From Myxococcota bacterium (GTDB lineage: Bacteria > Myxococcota_A > Polyangia > Polyangiales > Houyiibacteriaceae), in assembly GCA_028284955.1 (NCBI GenBank), contig JANQQS010000118.1:1-58347 (forward strand): a stretch of DNA of 58,347 nucleotides, given 5' to 3'. The translations under genes and the position numbers were made by a program. This document shows positions 16,604 through 26,225 of the stretch, one piece after another; the first letter of the stretch is position 1; each line of letters starts with the position of its first letter. Under the pieces are notes generated by a model. That model was not told the origin of the DNA. It did no database searches and saw only the letters and a program-made list of their open reading frames with translations.

Positions 16604-18532
16604 GTGAACGGATTTCAGAGCTCATTGGTTTCGAGTTATCGGGTATTGATTGTAGCGGCGTGGATCGTGGTGGCGGGCTGCGGCGGTGCAGATTGCCCAG
16701 AAGGGCGCATCATGATGGACGGCGAATGCGTCTGTCCGGAAGACGCCGGCGCGACTTGTGCCCCGGCGGATGGTGGTATGCCGGCGGAAGAAGACGCGAG
16801 CCGACCTCTCGCTGATCCTCCATCGGCCAACGTGGTGGCTCGATTCCCTTGGAACGGGTACGCGACGGGCAGCATTCGTGCGGCCGGCGGGCGCGCGAAG
16901 GTAGACCCGCTACGCCCGAAGTTCATGTGGGAGATCATCGACGACGCCGTCTTCTATCAGTTTCAAGCCGACAACTCGTGCGAGATTGGCGCGTTTTCCG
17001 ACTGCGCATTCGACAGCCCCGAGCTCGACGTGCAGGTGACAGAATCGTTCGACGATTGGCGCGAACGCGGCGTGCCTGAAAACGTGATCGGTTTTACTCC
17101 CGACGAAGACTTTCCAATCGAGCGCAAAACCGCAGCGCCGGTCGGAGAGCGCTACTTTTGGCGCGTGCGCGCGTGCACCGAAGAAGAATCGTGCACCGAG
17201 TGGACGGATGTTCGCTACCTCGACGTGGGTCGACTGACCAACGACTACAACGGCGACGGGTTCGGAGATGTGCTGGTGGGCGGATCCGGAGACGATTCTC
17301 TCAGGGGAGCCGCTGTTGTTTACTTCGGCAACTCGGACGGAAGGATTTCGCCCGCGGCGTCGGAAGACCACGGGTGGTCGTCAGGAACGGCGTTCGGGGC
17401 ATCGGTTTCTGAGGCCGGCGACATCAATGGAGATGGGTTTGGCGACGTGATCGTCGGCGCTCCAAACTTCGGCACGGGTAGCGGTGCTAACAAGACGCTG
17501 GCGGGCGCGGTGCTGGTGTTCTACGGCTCAGCGACCGGGCTGACAGATGGCGAAATCCTCCAAAACCCTGATTTCCAAGGCGGACGTTTTGGCCGAATCG
17601 TATCGGGGGTTGGTGACGTGAACGGAGACGGTTTTGCGGACGTCGTCATCAGCGCGATTGATCAAGACCGAGGCGCAGCGCGAGAGGGAAATGCGTTTCT
17701 CTATCTAGGTTCGGCGGTTGGTCTGCGAGTGGAGCCAGTGGTGACATTTGACAATCCTACGAATCAGGAGGGCGGTCGGTTCGGCGTGGTCGCTCCAGTG
17801 GGTGACATAGATGGTGACGGGTTCGTGGATATCGTAATTGGCACGACCGAATACAATGCAGCAGAATCCAAAGCGGGCCGAGCGTATGTGTATCTGGGTA
17901 GCTCGGAAACGATATCGAACGAACCAGACGCGACGCTCGAAAATCCGGAGCCCGAAACCGCACTTCGGTTTGGTGCGGTCGGCACCGGAGGCGACTTCAA
18001 CGGTGACGGGCTGAGCGACTTGTTGATTGGTGCGCCGGACGAATTGCGATCCGAGTCGCCGGGCGCGGTCTACGTGTATTTCGGAATCACTACCGGGGTA
18101 GCTCTGTCGCCCGGGCAGCGAATCAGCAATCCACTTGATGAGCGCGGCACAAGATTTGGGTTCTCACTCTCTGGTGGGCACGACCTGGACGGCGACGATT
18201 TCGCTGACGTTGCGATTGGCGCCTACGGAGCAATCGGTGGCTCCGGGGAGCAATCGGGCACCGTCCATGTGTTTTCGGGCTCGGCGGAGGGCATCGAGGA
18301 AAGCGATTCGAGGAAGATCGACGGCCAAGAGACGGAATCCTTCGGTTTTTCGGTTTCTACCCAGACAGACACCCAGGGCGACGGCGTTTACGATTTGGTT
18401 GTTGGGGATCCTGGTTTTCGCAACGGCCGGGCATACGTCTTTCTTGGGATTGCCACCAGCGGCGTGCGACCCAACGACGCGACCATTGTGGGTTTCGGTG
18501 CGACCAAAAGATTCGGATTGTCCGTTCGCTGA
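16604..18532 (+). CDS. FG-GAP repeat lipoprotein (copy 1)
   Basis: 642 residues. The lipobox is V-A-G-C (Cys26). A short Cys-rich stretch (CPEGRIMMDGECVC) follows, then an Ig/fibronectin-like domain (about 85-205: P-L-R-P-K-F-M-W to Y-F-W-R-V-R-A-C), then about seven FG-GAP repeats with Ca-binding loops such as DYNGDGFGD and DINGDGFGD, which fold as an integrin-alpha-like beta-propeller. Such proteins usually bind ligands or surfaces outside the cell. GTG 16604 is chosen because GGAGG at 16594-16598 is five bases away. The next gene encodes a protein of the same length and architecture, so this is a tandem duplication. Confidence 0.9.
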   Translation: MNGFQSSLVSSYRVLIVAAWIVVAGCGGADCPEGRIMMDGECVCPEDAGATCAPADGGMPAEEDASRPLADPPSANVVARFPWNGYATGSIRAAGGRAKVDPLRPKFMWEIIDDAVFYQFQADNSCEIGAFSDCAFDSPELDVQVTESFDDWRERGVPENVIGFTPDEDFPIERKTAAPVGERYFWRVRACTEEESCTEWTDVRYLDVGRLTNDYNGDGFGDVLVGGSGDDSLRGAAVVYFGNSDGRISPAASEDHGWSSGTAFGASVSEAGDINGDGFGDVIVGAPNFGTGSGANKTLAGAVLVFYGSATGLTDGEILQNPDFQGGRFGRIVSGVGDVNGDGFADVVISAIDQDRGAAREGNAFLYLGSAVGLRVEPVVTFDNPTNQEGGRFGVVAPVGDIDGDGFVDIVIGTTEYNAAESKAGRAYVYLGSSETISNEPDATLENPEPETALRFGAVGTGGDFNGDGLSDLLIGAPDELRSESPGAVYVYFGITTGVALSPGQRISNPLDERGTRFGFSLSGGHDLDGDDFADVAIGAYGAIGGSGEQSGTVHVFSGSAEGIEESDSRKIDGQETESFGFSVSTQTDTQGDGVYDLVVGDPGFRNGRAYVFLGIATSGVRPNDATIVGFGATKRFGLSVR

Positions 18533-18581
18533 CCATCGATTGGTTTGTGCGCGACTCGATGTGTCGTTTCTGGAGTGATGT

Positions 18582-20510
18582 ATGGATTATGTAGTTGGGT
18601 ATTGTGGGCGCGCGTTGATCGTCGCAGGCATGGTCGGTTGCGGCGGTCTTGACTGCCCCGCGCCTCGGGTAGTCGGTGACGATGAAGCGTGCGTATGTCC
18701 TGATGGGTTTGCGGAAGATGGCGACGGATGTCGCGCCGTGAGCGCCGACGAAAACGAGGCACCGTCGGCTGTCGAACCTCCGGATGCGGTTGTTGCGCGG
18801 TACCCCTGGAACGGCTTTGCGACAGGAAGCGTGCATGCGGCGAGAGAGGTTGCAGTTCATCCGCTGCGTCCGAAGTTCATGTGGAGCTCAGCATCCGGCG
18901 CGGAATCTTATCAGCTACAAATCGAGGCCGACTGTGCGATTGCGTCGTTCCGTACGTGTGCGTTTGAAGAACCGGAGGCGGATATCCGAGTGGCGGAAAC
19001 TACCGCAGTGCTTTCTGAAGACCTGCCGGTGTCGATGGTGCCACCGGTGGGGCGGCGTTACTTTTGGCGCGTCCGCGCATGCGCCGCAGAGGATACGTGC
19101 TCGGCGTGGACGGAAGTTCGCTATCTCGATGTGGGTCGTTTGACGTCCGACTACAACGGCGATGGCTATTCTGATGTGCTCGTGGCAGCGCCGAGGGCCG
19201 ATGCGGGAGGATTGCAGGGAGCAGGTCTTGTGCGGGTGTTTCTCGGAGGCGCTTCCGGAGTGGCCCCCGATGCCGTCGCGACGCTGCAAGATTCGAGCGG
19301 CCGATTCGAAGGCCGATTTGGTCTTGCGATCGCCGCGGTCGGCGACATGAACGGAGATGGTTTTTCCGAAGCAGCGGTGGCTACTCACGGAGCAGAGTTT
19401 CGAGCCGACAGCCAGGTGCATCTGTTTTGGGGGTCGCCCGATGGTCTCCAGCCTGACGAGCGCACCGTCATTAACGAGCCGACGCCGCAGCCGATCAGCG
19501 GGTTCGGCGAAGCCATTTCCTCGGGTGGGGATCTTGATGGAGACGGCTTTCGTGATTTCGTGATCGCCGCACGAAGGCAAGCAAACGGCGCTCAGGATGA
19601 GGGCGCGGCGTTTGTGTTTTTTGGTTCCGAAGCGGGCGTGAATGCGGAAGAATTGGTCACGATCGACAGCCCGGAGAATCGCGCATCAGACAACTTCGGC
19701 GGTGCCCTTGACGTTGTTGGCGACCTGAACGGAGACGGGTATTCGGACATTGTGATCACTCGGCGAGGTGCCAACCCCCTGGACGCTATGCCTCGGATCG
19801 CAGAAGTGTACTGGGGCAACCAGGAACGGCGACTCGAAGAGTCTGCTCGGTCGCTTGCCGTCCATGTCGGGCCGGACAAAGAGACAACGCCCAGCGGAGT
19901 TGTCGGCGTCGGGGATCTAAACGGCGATGGGTTTTCGGATGTCTTGGTCAGCTCACGATCTCTAGATACAAGCGGCTTCTTGTCCGACGATTTTGAGACG
20001 AGAGGTCACGTATTCTTGGGCGATACCGAGATTCGTGAGCTTGGCGCAGTGGTACTTGAGGACCCTTCGGGAAACGATGAATCCTATGCTAGCGCACTAG
20101 GCCGCGCCGGGGATCTGAACGGCGATGGGTTCGCCGATTTGATCGTCGGGTCACCACGCGCCGAAGATCGCGGTATCGCTGAAGCCGGCCTCGTATATCT
20201 CTATTTCGGCGCATCTTTCTCGCCGCAAGAAGCTGAGTCGTGGCCAAAGCCAGAAGCGTTTTTCGCGGCGTCTCCTCAGGCCGGCGTGGGGTTCGCCTCC
20301 GCGGGGTGGGCCGATTCGGACACCAATGGAGACGGCTACTCTGACTTGATCGTCGGAATTCCAGACAAGCGAAATCCCAACAACCCCCGAGAACATGGTG
20401 CTGCGCAGGTGCACCCCGGTTCGCCACGCGGTCCGGTGGCAACCGAGTTTGTTCCGCTCCGGAATACGATTGTGGATGGATCCTCGAGCTTCGGTGAACG
20501 CGTTCGCTGA
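18582..20510 (+). CDS. FG-GAP repeat lipoprotein (copy 2)
   Basis: 642 residues, the same length as copy 1. The lipobox is MVGC (Cys20), followed by G-G-L-D-C-P and a VCPDGF Cys-rich stretch. The Ig-like domain ends R-R-Y-F-W-R-V-R-A-C, then W-T-E-V-R-Y-L-D-V-G-R-L-T leads directly into DYNGDGYSD, the first of about seven FG-GAP propeller blades. Strong collinearity with copy 1, against clearly different blade sequences, points to an old duplication followed by divergence of the binding face. GGAG at 18572-18575 lies six bases from ATG. The gap to copy 1 is 49 bases, so they are probably cotranscribed. Confidence 0.9.
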   Translation: MDYVVGYCGRALIVAGMVGCGGLDCPAPRVVGDDEACVCPDGFAEDGDGCRAVSADENEAPSAVEPPDAVVARYPWNGFATGSVHAAREVAVHPLRPKFMWSSASGAESYQLQIEADCAIASFRTCAFEEPEADIRVAETTAVLSEDLPVSMVPPVGRRYFWRVRACAAEDTCSAWTEVRYLDVGRLTSDYNGDGYSDVLVAAPRADAGGLQGAGLVRVFLGGASGVAPDAVATLQDSSGRFEGRFGLAIAAVGDMNGDGFSEAAVATHGAEFRADSQVHLFWGSPDGLQPDERTVINEPTPQPISGFGEAISSGGDLDGDGFRDFVIAARRQANGAQDEGAAFVFFGSEAGVNAEELVTIDSPENRASDNFGGALDVVGDLNGDGYSDIVITRRGANPLDAMPRIAEVYWGNQERRLEESARSLAVHVGPDKETTPSGVVGVGDLNGDGFSDVLVSSRSLDTSGFLSDDFETRGHVFLGDTEIRELGAVVLEDPSGNDESYASALGRAGDLNGDGFADLIVGSPRAEDRGIAEAGLVYLYFGASFSPQEAESWPKPEAFFAASPQAGVGFASAGWADSDTNGDGYSDLIVGIPDKRNPNNPREHGAAQVHPGSPRGPVATEFVPLRNTIVDGSSSFGERVR

Positions 20511-20621
20511 CCGAACGCCGTTTCTCGTCACAATTTCCGCGATCTTGCAGCCTCTAAATAGAATCGGCTGGCGTGCCGTCGAAAGACTCGGAACAATGGC
20601 ACGCAGAGCCGGGAGAACGAG

Positions 20622-21227
20622 ATGGGGCTGAGACGCATGGGGCTGAGAGGCCCAGGACGAGTGGTCGGGGCAATCCTAGCTGTCTGGATGCTGGCCGCTT
20701 CGGCGTCGGCCCAAACGCCTGCCGCGCTCGCTTCGCAACTCGGTTCGCGGATCCGCACCGGCAGCGTGGATGCGCCGAGCAGCAACGTCGGGTTCGGCGT
20801 GGCGGTAGGGGTGGTCAACGCACCTTACGATCGCGTGCTCCACGCGGTTGGAGACTACGCGCGTTACCACGAGTTTCTTCCTCATTTCAAAACTTCTCGG
20901 GTGCTCGCCGAGCGAGGTAACCGCGCCATGGTGTATATGGAATGCGGGATTCTCAAGGATACGGTCACGCTGTGGGCCCAGCTCAAGGTGCGAAGCAAAG
21001 ACGAAGGCGACAAGCGGCTTGTCGAAGCGCGCATGGCCCGCGGCAATATGGAAAGCTTCGTGGCCAAATGGGAAGTGAGCCCGCTGGACAACGGCCGCCG
21101 GGCGCTGGTTCGATTTCGTATCCTCGTCGACCCTGACCTTCCGCTTCCTTCATCCATCATCACCAAAGAAAACGTGAAATCAGCGCGGCGCACCATTGAA
21201 GCGCTGCGCAATCGTTTAAACACCTAG
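20622..21227 (+). CDS. Secreted SRPBCC / polyketide-cyclase-like protein
   Basis: 201 residues. A signal peptide ends at A-S-A-S-A-Q (cleavage after about residue 30), so the protein is probably periplasmic. The rest looks like the START/SRPBCC fold as in Coq10- or polyketide-cyclase-like proteins: Y-D-R-V-L-H-A-V-G-D-Y-A-R-Y-H-E-F-L-P near 70-88, then a curved sheet and a long C-terminal helix (K-S-A-R-R-T-I-E-A-L-R-N-R-L). These proteins bind hydrophobic ligands; the ligand here is unknown. GGGAG six bases before ATG 20622 fixes the start. The first ten codons contain a 15-bp direct duplication (ATGGGGCTGAGACGC, then a near copy). Confidence 0.75.
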   Translation: MGLRRMGLRGPGRVVGAILAVWMLAASASAQTPAALASQLGSRIRTGSVDAPSSNVGFGVAVGVVNAPYDRVLHAVGDYARYHEFLPHFKTSRVLAERGNRAMVYMECGILKDTVTLWAQLKVRSKDEGDKRLVEARMARGNMESFVAKWEVSPLDNGRRALVRFRILVDPDLPLPSSIITKENVKSARRTIEALRNRLNT

Positions 21228-21289
21228 CGCGCACGCAAAACACCAGCCTGCGAGCGCGAAATGGCGGAAGGTGCTAAGCGCGTATACTC

Positions 21290-21829
21290 TTGAGTCGCTC
21301 CAGCTACATTACGCCCGAAGGTGAGCAACGACTTCGAGGCGAACTCACTGCGCTGTGGACCGAAGAGCGCCCCAAAGTGACTCGCGCGGTGGCCGATGCG
21401 GCCGCCGAAGGTGACCGCTCTGAAAACGCAGAATACATCTACGGCAAGAAGCGCCTGCGAGAGATCGACCGCCGCATTCGCTTTCTTTCCAAGCGCCTCG
21501 ACGAACTTGAAGTGGTCGTCCCCGAGGGTCGACGTCGCGACGACCGCGTGTACTTTGGCGCATGGGTTCGGGTAGAAAACGCAGAGGCTGAACACGAAGA
21601 CGACGAAGTAGCCGAGTATCGCATCGTCGGCCCCGATGAAACGCATGTTCACGCCGGCGGCATCAGCATCGACTCCCCCGTGGGACGAGCCCTTATGGGG
21701 AAAGCGGTGGGTGACGAAGCGCTGGTTCGTCGCCCTAAAGGGGAGCTATTGCTCACGATCTTGGACATACGCTATTCGGCCAACCCCGAGTCTGATGATG
21801 ACAACCTCGGCGGAGCCACCGACACGTAG
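21290..21829 (+). CDS. greB: GreA/GreB-family transcript cleavage factor (GreB type)
   Basis: 179 residues. The N-terminal coiled coil has the GreB-like AEGDRSENAEYIYGKKRLRE block with the acidic tip (Asp42, Glu45) that enters the RNA polymerase secondary channel. R-R-I-R-F-L-S-K-R-L-D follows, then a C-terminal FKBP-like domain (SIDSPVGRALMGKAVGDE). It rescues backtracked elongation complexes by stimulating RNA cleavage. The only in-frame start is TTG at 21290; the preceding codons run back to a TAA without ATG or GTG. No obvious Shine-Dalgarno sequence lies at the usual distance. An acidic tail (N-P-E-S-D-D-D-N) ends the protein. It is convergent with the next gene. Confidence 0.9.
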   Translation: MSRSSYITPEGEQRLRGELTALWTEERPKVTRAVADAAAEGDRSENAEYIYGKKRLREIDRRIRFLSKRLDELEVVVPEGRRRDDRVYFGAWVRVENAEAEHEDDEVAEYRIVGPDETHVHAGGISIDSPVGRALMGKAVGDEALVRRPKGELLLTILDIRYSANPESDDDNLGGATDT

Positions 21830-21840
21830 CACGTTCGTGC

Positions 21841-22605
21841 TCAGCGTAGAATCGTGTCGAAGCACGAACAGCCAAGCGCGTCGCAGCGAGGCTGAACGCC
21901 GTGCGCGCATCCGCAGAAAGCTTTCGACTCCGCGGTGATTACGCTTGGATCGCTAGCGCTTTTCCATCCGCTAAAAACGAGATGCCCGATTGGGCATCGG
22001 CATGGCTGTGTGTAGGTATAACGAAAGACGTTGTCGGTGTTGGCTACCCGCACGCGCTTTCCGACGGCGACGATCGCGGTATCGCCCAATTCGCATTGCA
22101 CGTCCTTGGGCAGCGAGTTGTACGAGATGGCGACTCTTTTTTCCGGGAACTCTTTCGCGCAACGGGTGAACGACTCAAAGGATAGTTCGTTGGCTCCAGG
22201 AAAGCTCGAGCCCTGAGGGAGCGTTACGTTGGTGACCCCCTCGGTGAAGTACTGAGGTGGGCAGCTGTGTTGCTGAATGGTGTGGTTGCTCGTTGCACTT
22301 TTCCTGTTGATTCTGGAGTCTTCAAACGTGGCACAGATCAATCCGTCGGTGGCAAAGACCAGAGTCGAACCCTCACAAATCGTGTTGCCCTTCGGAACAG
22401 AAATCGGCGCGTTCGATGCGCTGATTTTCCCTTCCCACATGGCAAACGCTTCGTTGTCGGTGAGTGTTTCATCAAGCGGGATTGACGCCATCTTGGCGGA
22501 ACTTTCGCCAGTTGCGTCGTCGACCGAGGATGCGCAACCAAGCAAACCTATCGAGAATGCAACCGTTGCCGCGATCAATCGCTTCTGACTACCCTTTGCC
22601 TGCAT
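21841..22605 (-). CDS. Cys-rich lipoprotein, unrecognised family (paralogue B)
   Basis: 254 residues. The lipoprotein signal ends at LLGC (Cys24), with Ala at +2. It is homologous by eye to the protein at 13035-13733: CEGSTLVFATDGLIC then A-T-F-E, S-C-P-P, C-A-K-E...R-V-A-I-S-Y-N-S-L-P...C, G-K-R-V-R-V, a C-R-C-P block with F-S-G-W, and P-R-C...G-C-S-C. Cysteine order and spacing are retained while other positions differ widely. Probably a disulfide-bonded extracytoplasmic domain of unknown role. GGAGG lies about 12 bases upstream of ATG 22605, rather far. It is convergent with the GreB gene (11-base gap). Confidence 0.8.
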   Translation of the reverse strand: MQAKGSQKRLIAATVAFSIGLLGCASSVDDATGESSAKMASIPLDETLTDNEAFAMWEGKISASNAPISVPKGNTICEGSTLVFATDGLICATFEDSRINRKSATSNHTIQQHSCPPQYFTEGVTNVTLPQGSSFPGANELSFESFTRCAKEFPEKRVAISYNSLPKDVQCELGDTAIVAVGKRVRVANTDNVFRYTYTQPCRCPIGHLVFSGWKSASDPSVITAESKAFCGCAHGVQPRCDALGCSCFDTILR

Positions 22606-22823
22606 ACTTCGCGGTTACCTCCGGTTGCCTCACCCACTTAGCCTGGCTGCACGGACTGTACCAGGTCCAATGTCTAGGAAACCTGAGGGAACTCGAGATA
22701 AACAAGAAGAGAGTGGCAGGTTCAAAGTGACTGGAAGGGGACTGGAGACACCGCCGAAGCCGCTTTTTTACGACCAGCGACCCACGTTGACCAAGACGGT
22801 ATCTCCAGTTTCGATTGCGTTCA

Positions 22824-25800
22824 TCAGAGCGGATGGGGGCCTCCACCTCCGCCGGTACCGCAATAGGGTCCGGAACGGGACGTGGATGTGTACGCGCTGC
22901 AGCCTTGTGCGTTGCAGGAGCGAGCTCGGAGGTAGACGCGTTGCCGGCTGCCGGCATGAATGATGGGCGAACTGAGGGTGCGCCAGGAGCCGCTGGCAAT
23001 CTTGAACTCTTCGTCCATCGACGTTGCAGAAACGCTTCCGCGAGGCGAGACGGTGGAGATGAAGGAGTTGGTTCCCCGGGAGCAACCGACAAACTCGAGG
23101 TGCACAGAAGGGCTGTCCGGACGCGGCGGAATGCAGGCTGGGCCTACGAGCGATTGGGACGAAAACGCACTGCAGCCATTTTCGTTGCAGGCTCGCGCGC
23201 GAACTTCGACACGCTGGCCTCCGGAAGAGGTAAACGAGTTTCCGCTGAGGGTTCTCCACGCGCCGGTTCCGATTCGAAGCTGCTTCGTGGAAATGGTTCC
23301 CGAGATGATGCCGGGGGTTGCGGTGGCGCGAAAGCGGTTTGTGCCCGACGCGCAGCTTTGATGTTCGAGTTCGATATTCGGTGGGCTTGCGACTTGGCGC
23401 GCTGTCATCCAGATCGGGTTGGTGAACGCGTAGCGCCGGAGGAGCACGCCTCGGCCTTCGGTTTCGGCAAACGCGCGGGTGTAGAGACGCGCTGGCGTTT
23501 GCACGTCGATGGCGCGGCAGCGGGTAAACGAAATGGGAATCAGCGTGCCGTCATCATCCCGAATCGTATCGTGTTCCGTGACGCACTCGTGGTCGAACAC
23601 GTTGAAGTCGGTCGGCCGAAGGTTGAGAATACGAGTTCCGGCATATCCTTCGGATCGAGGAATCGTAAGCTGAAGGTTGCCGTTCGGGTCGCGCACGTAC
23701 CCATCGCGCATGGGGCAATATTCGCGCCCCGTGTCATCGGTGATGACCGTGTCTGATTCGATGCATTGGCCGCTCCCCGTGGTGCCGTGTCCGGCGGGTG
23801 CATACACCAAGCCTTCGTGATCCGAGCTTTGCACGCCCACGTAGAAATCGATGGTTTTCACTGGGCCAAACTCGGGCGTCGACTTCCACTCCACGAGGAC
23901 CGGGGCCGATGCTTCTGTGATGATGAAGTCGCCTCCCATCGGCACGTCCCCGTCGTCGATGGTTCCGTTCCCGTTGACGTCGATGGCGATGCGCAGCGCG
24001 GGGCCGTCGGTGACCGCGAAGCGGCCGGAAGCGAGCGACTCCACGACTTGGTTCTGGCCTACCCCTCCGGATGCACCGGGTCGCTCGGTGCCTACATAGG
24101 TAAGGTTTCGCGGTTTACCGATGGCAGTGTCATTCGCTGCCGCCCAGCCAAAGAACCGACCAGTGCGTCGATAGTTGAGGTCGCCATGTGCATCGGAGCC
24201 GCCTGCCATGAAGAACTTGCGGGGCGCCCCATCGGCAAGCCATTCGAGGTCCGCGGTCTTGGTCGGGTTGATGCCCCACTTGAGAACCTGGTCCCACATG
24301 CGTGCGCCATCGCCAAGCTCGACCCAGAGGCCTTGCTCGTCTTGCTCTTCCCAGCGCCAATCGAAGTTCACGACGACGTGTCCATCGAGCTCGGGGTCTG
24401 GGACGCCCTGGTCGTGCAGCATGGGAAAGCGCCGCGAGCCCGCGACCGATTTGTGCCGGGTGTCGGAGTTCCACAGCTGCAACCCGAGCACATAGGGCGA
24501 GTTAAACGCGGTACGCAGCTGGGTATCCGAAAAAGGGACAATATCCGGCCCCAGTCGATTGACGCCATTGCCGGATGCCTTCTCCACTGGGTGAGCAAGA
24601 AATACGTAGCCTTTTTTGGCCACTTCCAGTTCAGTGTTGAGGAGCTCGCCCAACCGGCGATTCGCGCCGCCATAGGTGGTGGTGTTGCCCGAGATAAACG
24701 AGTCGCGACCATTGATCGCACCAGGCTCGTCGGAATCGTAGGGCAGGTACACCATGTGCTGCCGGGACGCTTTGATTTGCCCGAGACCTTGCGGATCGCG
24801 TAGGGACCATTGATGGGGTGTCGAGCCGTCGTAGATGATCTCGTGTTCGCATCGACCTTCAAAATCAGTCCACTCGATGAGTGCGCTCGGTAGGTCGGTG
24901 CAGACGTCGCGCCAGCGGTAGAAGCGGTCGAAAGCGTATCGAAACCGGCCGAGCTGGCGCTCTTCGTCCGAGATTTCAGGAATGACATCGAGTTCTGCGC
25001 CGATAAAGACTTGTGGTGCCCGATTCGAACCACCGCTCCGGCGAACTTCGTGGTTTGCTCCGCTCGGAAGATTGAGCCAATCGTAGAGATAGCGAAATCG
25101 ATTGTCGCTGAGGTCACGCAGCGCGTCGGCGCGGTCGACGGGGACGCCCGCGCCGGCGTCGCGAAGCGTGTTCACCAGCCAGTCCTCCACGAAATCGAGC
25201 CAGGAAGGGAGGATGGGAATGTTGTCGACGAAGATTTGATGAAACCCAGTGATCTGATGGGAATCGGACGCATGGTCGGTGGCGAACACATAGTCGAGCC
25301 CCATCGACTTCATGGCTTGGCCAACCGTTCGATAGCTTGTGCCGCTTTCACCTTCGTTGTCGGTGCCCTGCGAGTGGTAGTGCAGGTCGCCGTACACCCA
25401 TTCGTCGCTGAACTTAGGGAGCGGCGCTTCGGCGAGATGCACCTTAAGAAAATCGCCGAAGAAGTACACCTCGGCGTCTCGCTCCACGACTCCTTGCCCC
25501 GCCGACGGCCGGCCCACGTTCACTCCGGAGCTTTCCCGTCCGCGCATCAGCTGCCAGAGCACCGCTTGGCGATCCATATCTTGGTTCGGGTGGCACCCGG
25601 CTGTTCCTGCGACCCGCACCATAACAATCAGTTCTAGGTCTTCTCCCGGGCTCTGGCTCCGCGGTTGGTAGAGCGCGGTCGCGTTCCACTCCGCCCAATC
25701 GTTGATGCGCACCACGTCGTCGGGCGACTCCCCGTCCCACATGCGTCGAAGCAGATGCGAATCGTTTCCCGGAGTCAGCTCGCCGGTGTTCAACCATCGA

Positions 25801-26225
25801 CGAGATGCTTCGATTTCGTGAAACTCTTCCGGCCCAAAGCGCGTGACGTGCCCGCCCTCAACGACGTAGAGGCTGCATACCGCGCCAATCGGTAGTGGAT
25901 CCTGATCGAAGGTGTCTTGATTGCGCGCGTCGTGAAAGGTCATCACGATGGGCACCGGATCGTACGACCTATCCGAGGCACTGGGTTCAAGACGCCACGG
26001 CGTATCCACCTGCCACTCGACGCCATTGAGCGGACCGAACCCGCTCACGTCGCTGTAGAGGTGCTCGCGATGTTCACCCACCGTCTCTTTCACCGCCGGC
26101 GGCTCGGTCGTGCACCCGAGCGCGCCGCCAACAGCGATGCCGACCCACGCCACACAGATCGCACCCATGCGACTGATTTTCTCGGCCCATGCAAAAGCGA
26201 CTCCCCTCAAATGAATTCTCGCCAT
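22824..26225 (-). CDS. Large PHP-domain lipoprotein with C-terminal Fn3-like repeats
   Basis: 1133 residues. The lipoprotein signal ends at ALGC (Cys38). After a beta-rich N-terminal region, a PHP-type metal-dependent hydrolase core shows GDLHYHSQGT (280-288; His282, His284), ATDHAS (316-321), GAELDV (409-414), LAHP (543-546) and GGSDAHGD (675-682). These motifs supply the metal ligands in PHP phosphoesterases. A propeller-like or Ig-like section follows, then two tandem Fn3-like repeats each ending R-A-R-x-C-N-x-x-G-C-S-A-x-x-S, and a Gly-rich tail. It may act on phosphate esters or glycans at the cell surface; the substrate is unknown. The ATG is chosen because AAGGAG lies nine bases upstream and gives a proper signal peptide. 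Confidence 0.88.
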   Translation of the reverse strand: MARIHLRGVAFAWAEKISRMGAICVAWVGIAVGGALGCTTEPPAVKETVGEHREHLYSDVSGFGPLNGVEWQVDTPWRLEPSASDRSYDPVPIVMTFHDARNQDTFDQDPLPIGAVCSLYVVEGGHVTRFGPEEFHEIEASRRWLNTGELTPGNDSHLLRRMWDGESPDDVVRINDWAEWNATALYQPRSQSPGEDLELIVMVRVAGTAGCHPNQDMDRQAVLWQLMRGRESSGVNVGRPSAGQGVVERDAEVYFFGDFLKVHLAEAPLPKFSDEWVYGDLHYHSQGTDNEGESGTSYRTVGQAMKSMGLDYVFATDHASDSHQITGFHQIFVDNIPILPSWLDFVEDWLVNTLRDAGAGVPVDRADALRDLSDNRFRYLYDWLNLPSGANHEVRRSGGSNRAPQVFIGAELDVIPEISDEERQLGRFRYAFDRFYRWRDVCTDLPSALIEWTDFEGRCEHEIIYDGSTPHQWSLRDPQGLGQIKASRQHMVYLPYDSDEPGAINGRDSFISGNTTTYGGANRRLGELLNTELEVAKKGYVFLAHPVEKASGNGVNRLGPDIVPFSDTQLRTAFNSPYVLGLQLWNSDTRHKSVAGSRRFPMLHDQGVPDPELDGHVVVNFDWRWEEQDEQGLWVELGDGARMWDQVLKWGINPTKTADLEWLADGAPRKFFMAGGSDAHGDLNYRRTGRFFGWAAANDTAIGKPRNLTYVGTERPGASGGVGQNQVVESLASGRFAVTDGPALRIAIDVNGNGTIDDGDVPMGGDFIITEASAPVLVEWKSTPEFGPVKTIDFYVGVQSSDHEGLVYAPAGHGTTGSGQCIESDTVITDDTGREYCPMRDGYVRDPNGNLQLTIPRSEGYAGTRILNLRPTDFNVFDHECVTEHDTIRDDDGTLIPISFTRCRAIDVQTPARLYTRAFAETEGRGVLLRRYAFTNPIWMTARQVASPPNIELEHQSCASGTNRFRATATPGIISGTISTKQLRIGTGAWRTLSGNSFTSSGGQRVEVRARACNENGCSAFSSQSLVGPACIPPRPDSPSVHLEFVGCSRGTNSFISTVSPRGSVSATSMDEEFKIASGSWRTLSSPIIHAGSRQRVYLRARSCNAQGCSAYTSTSRSGPYCGTGGGGGPHPL

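Noticed and set aside
22815-24803. Long plus-strand frames of 313 and 345 codons
   Set aside because: They are antisense to the PHP lipoprotein gene, whose motifs and signal peptide are clear.
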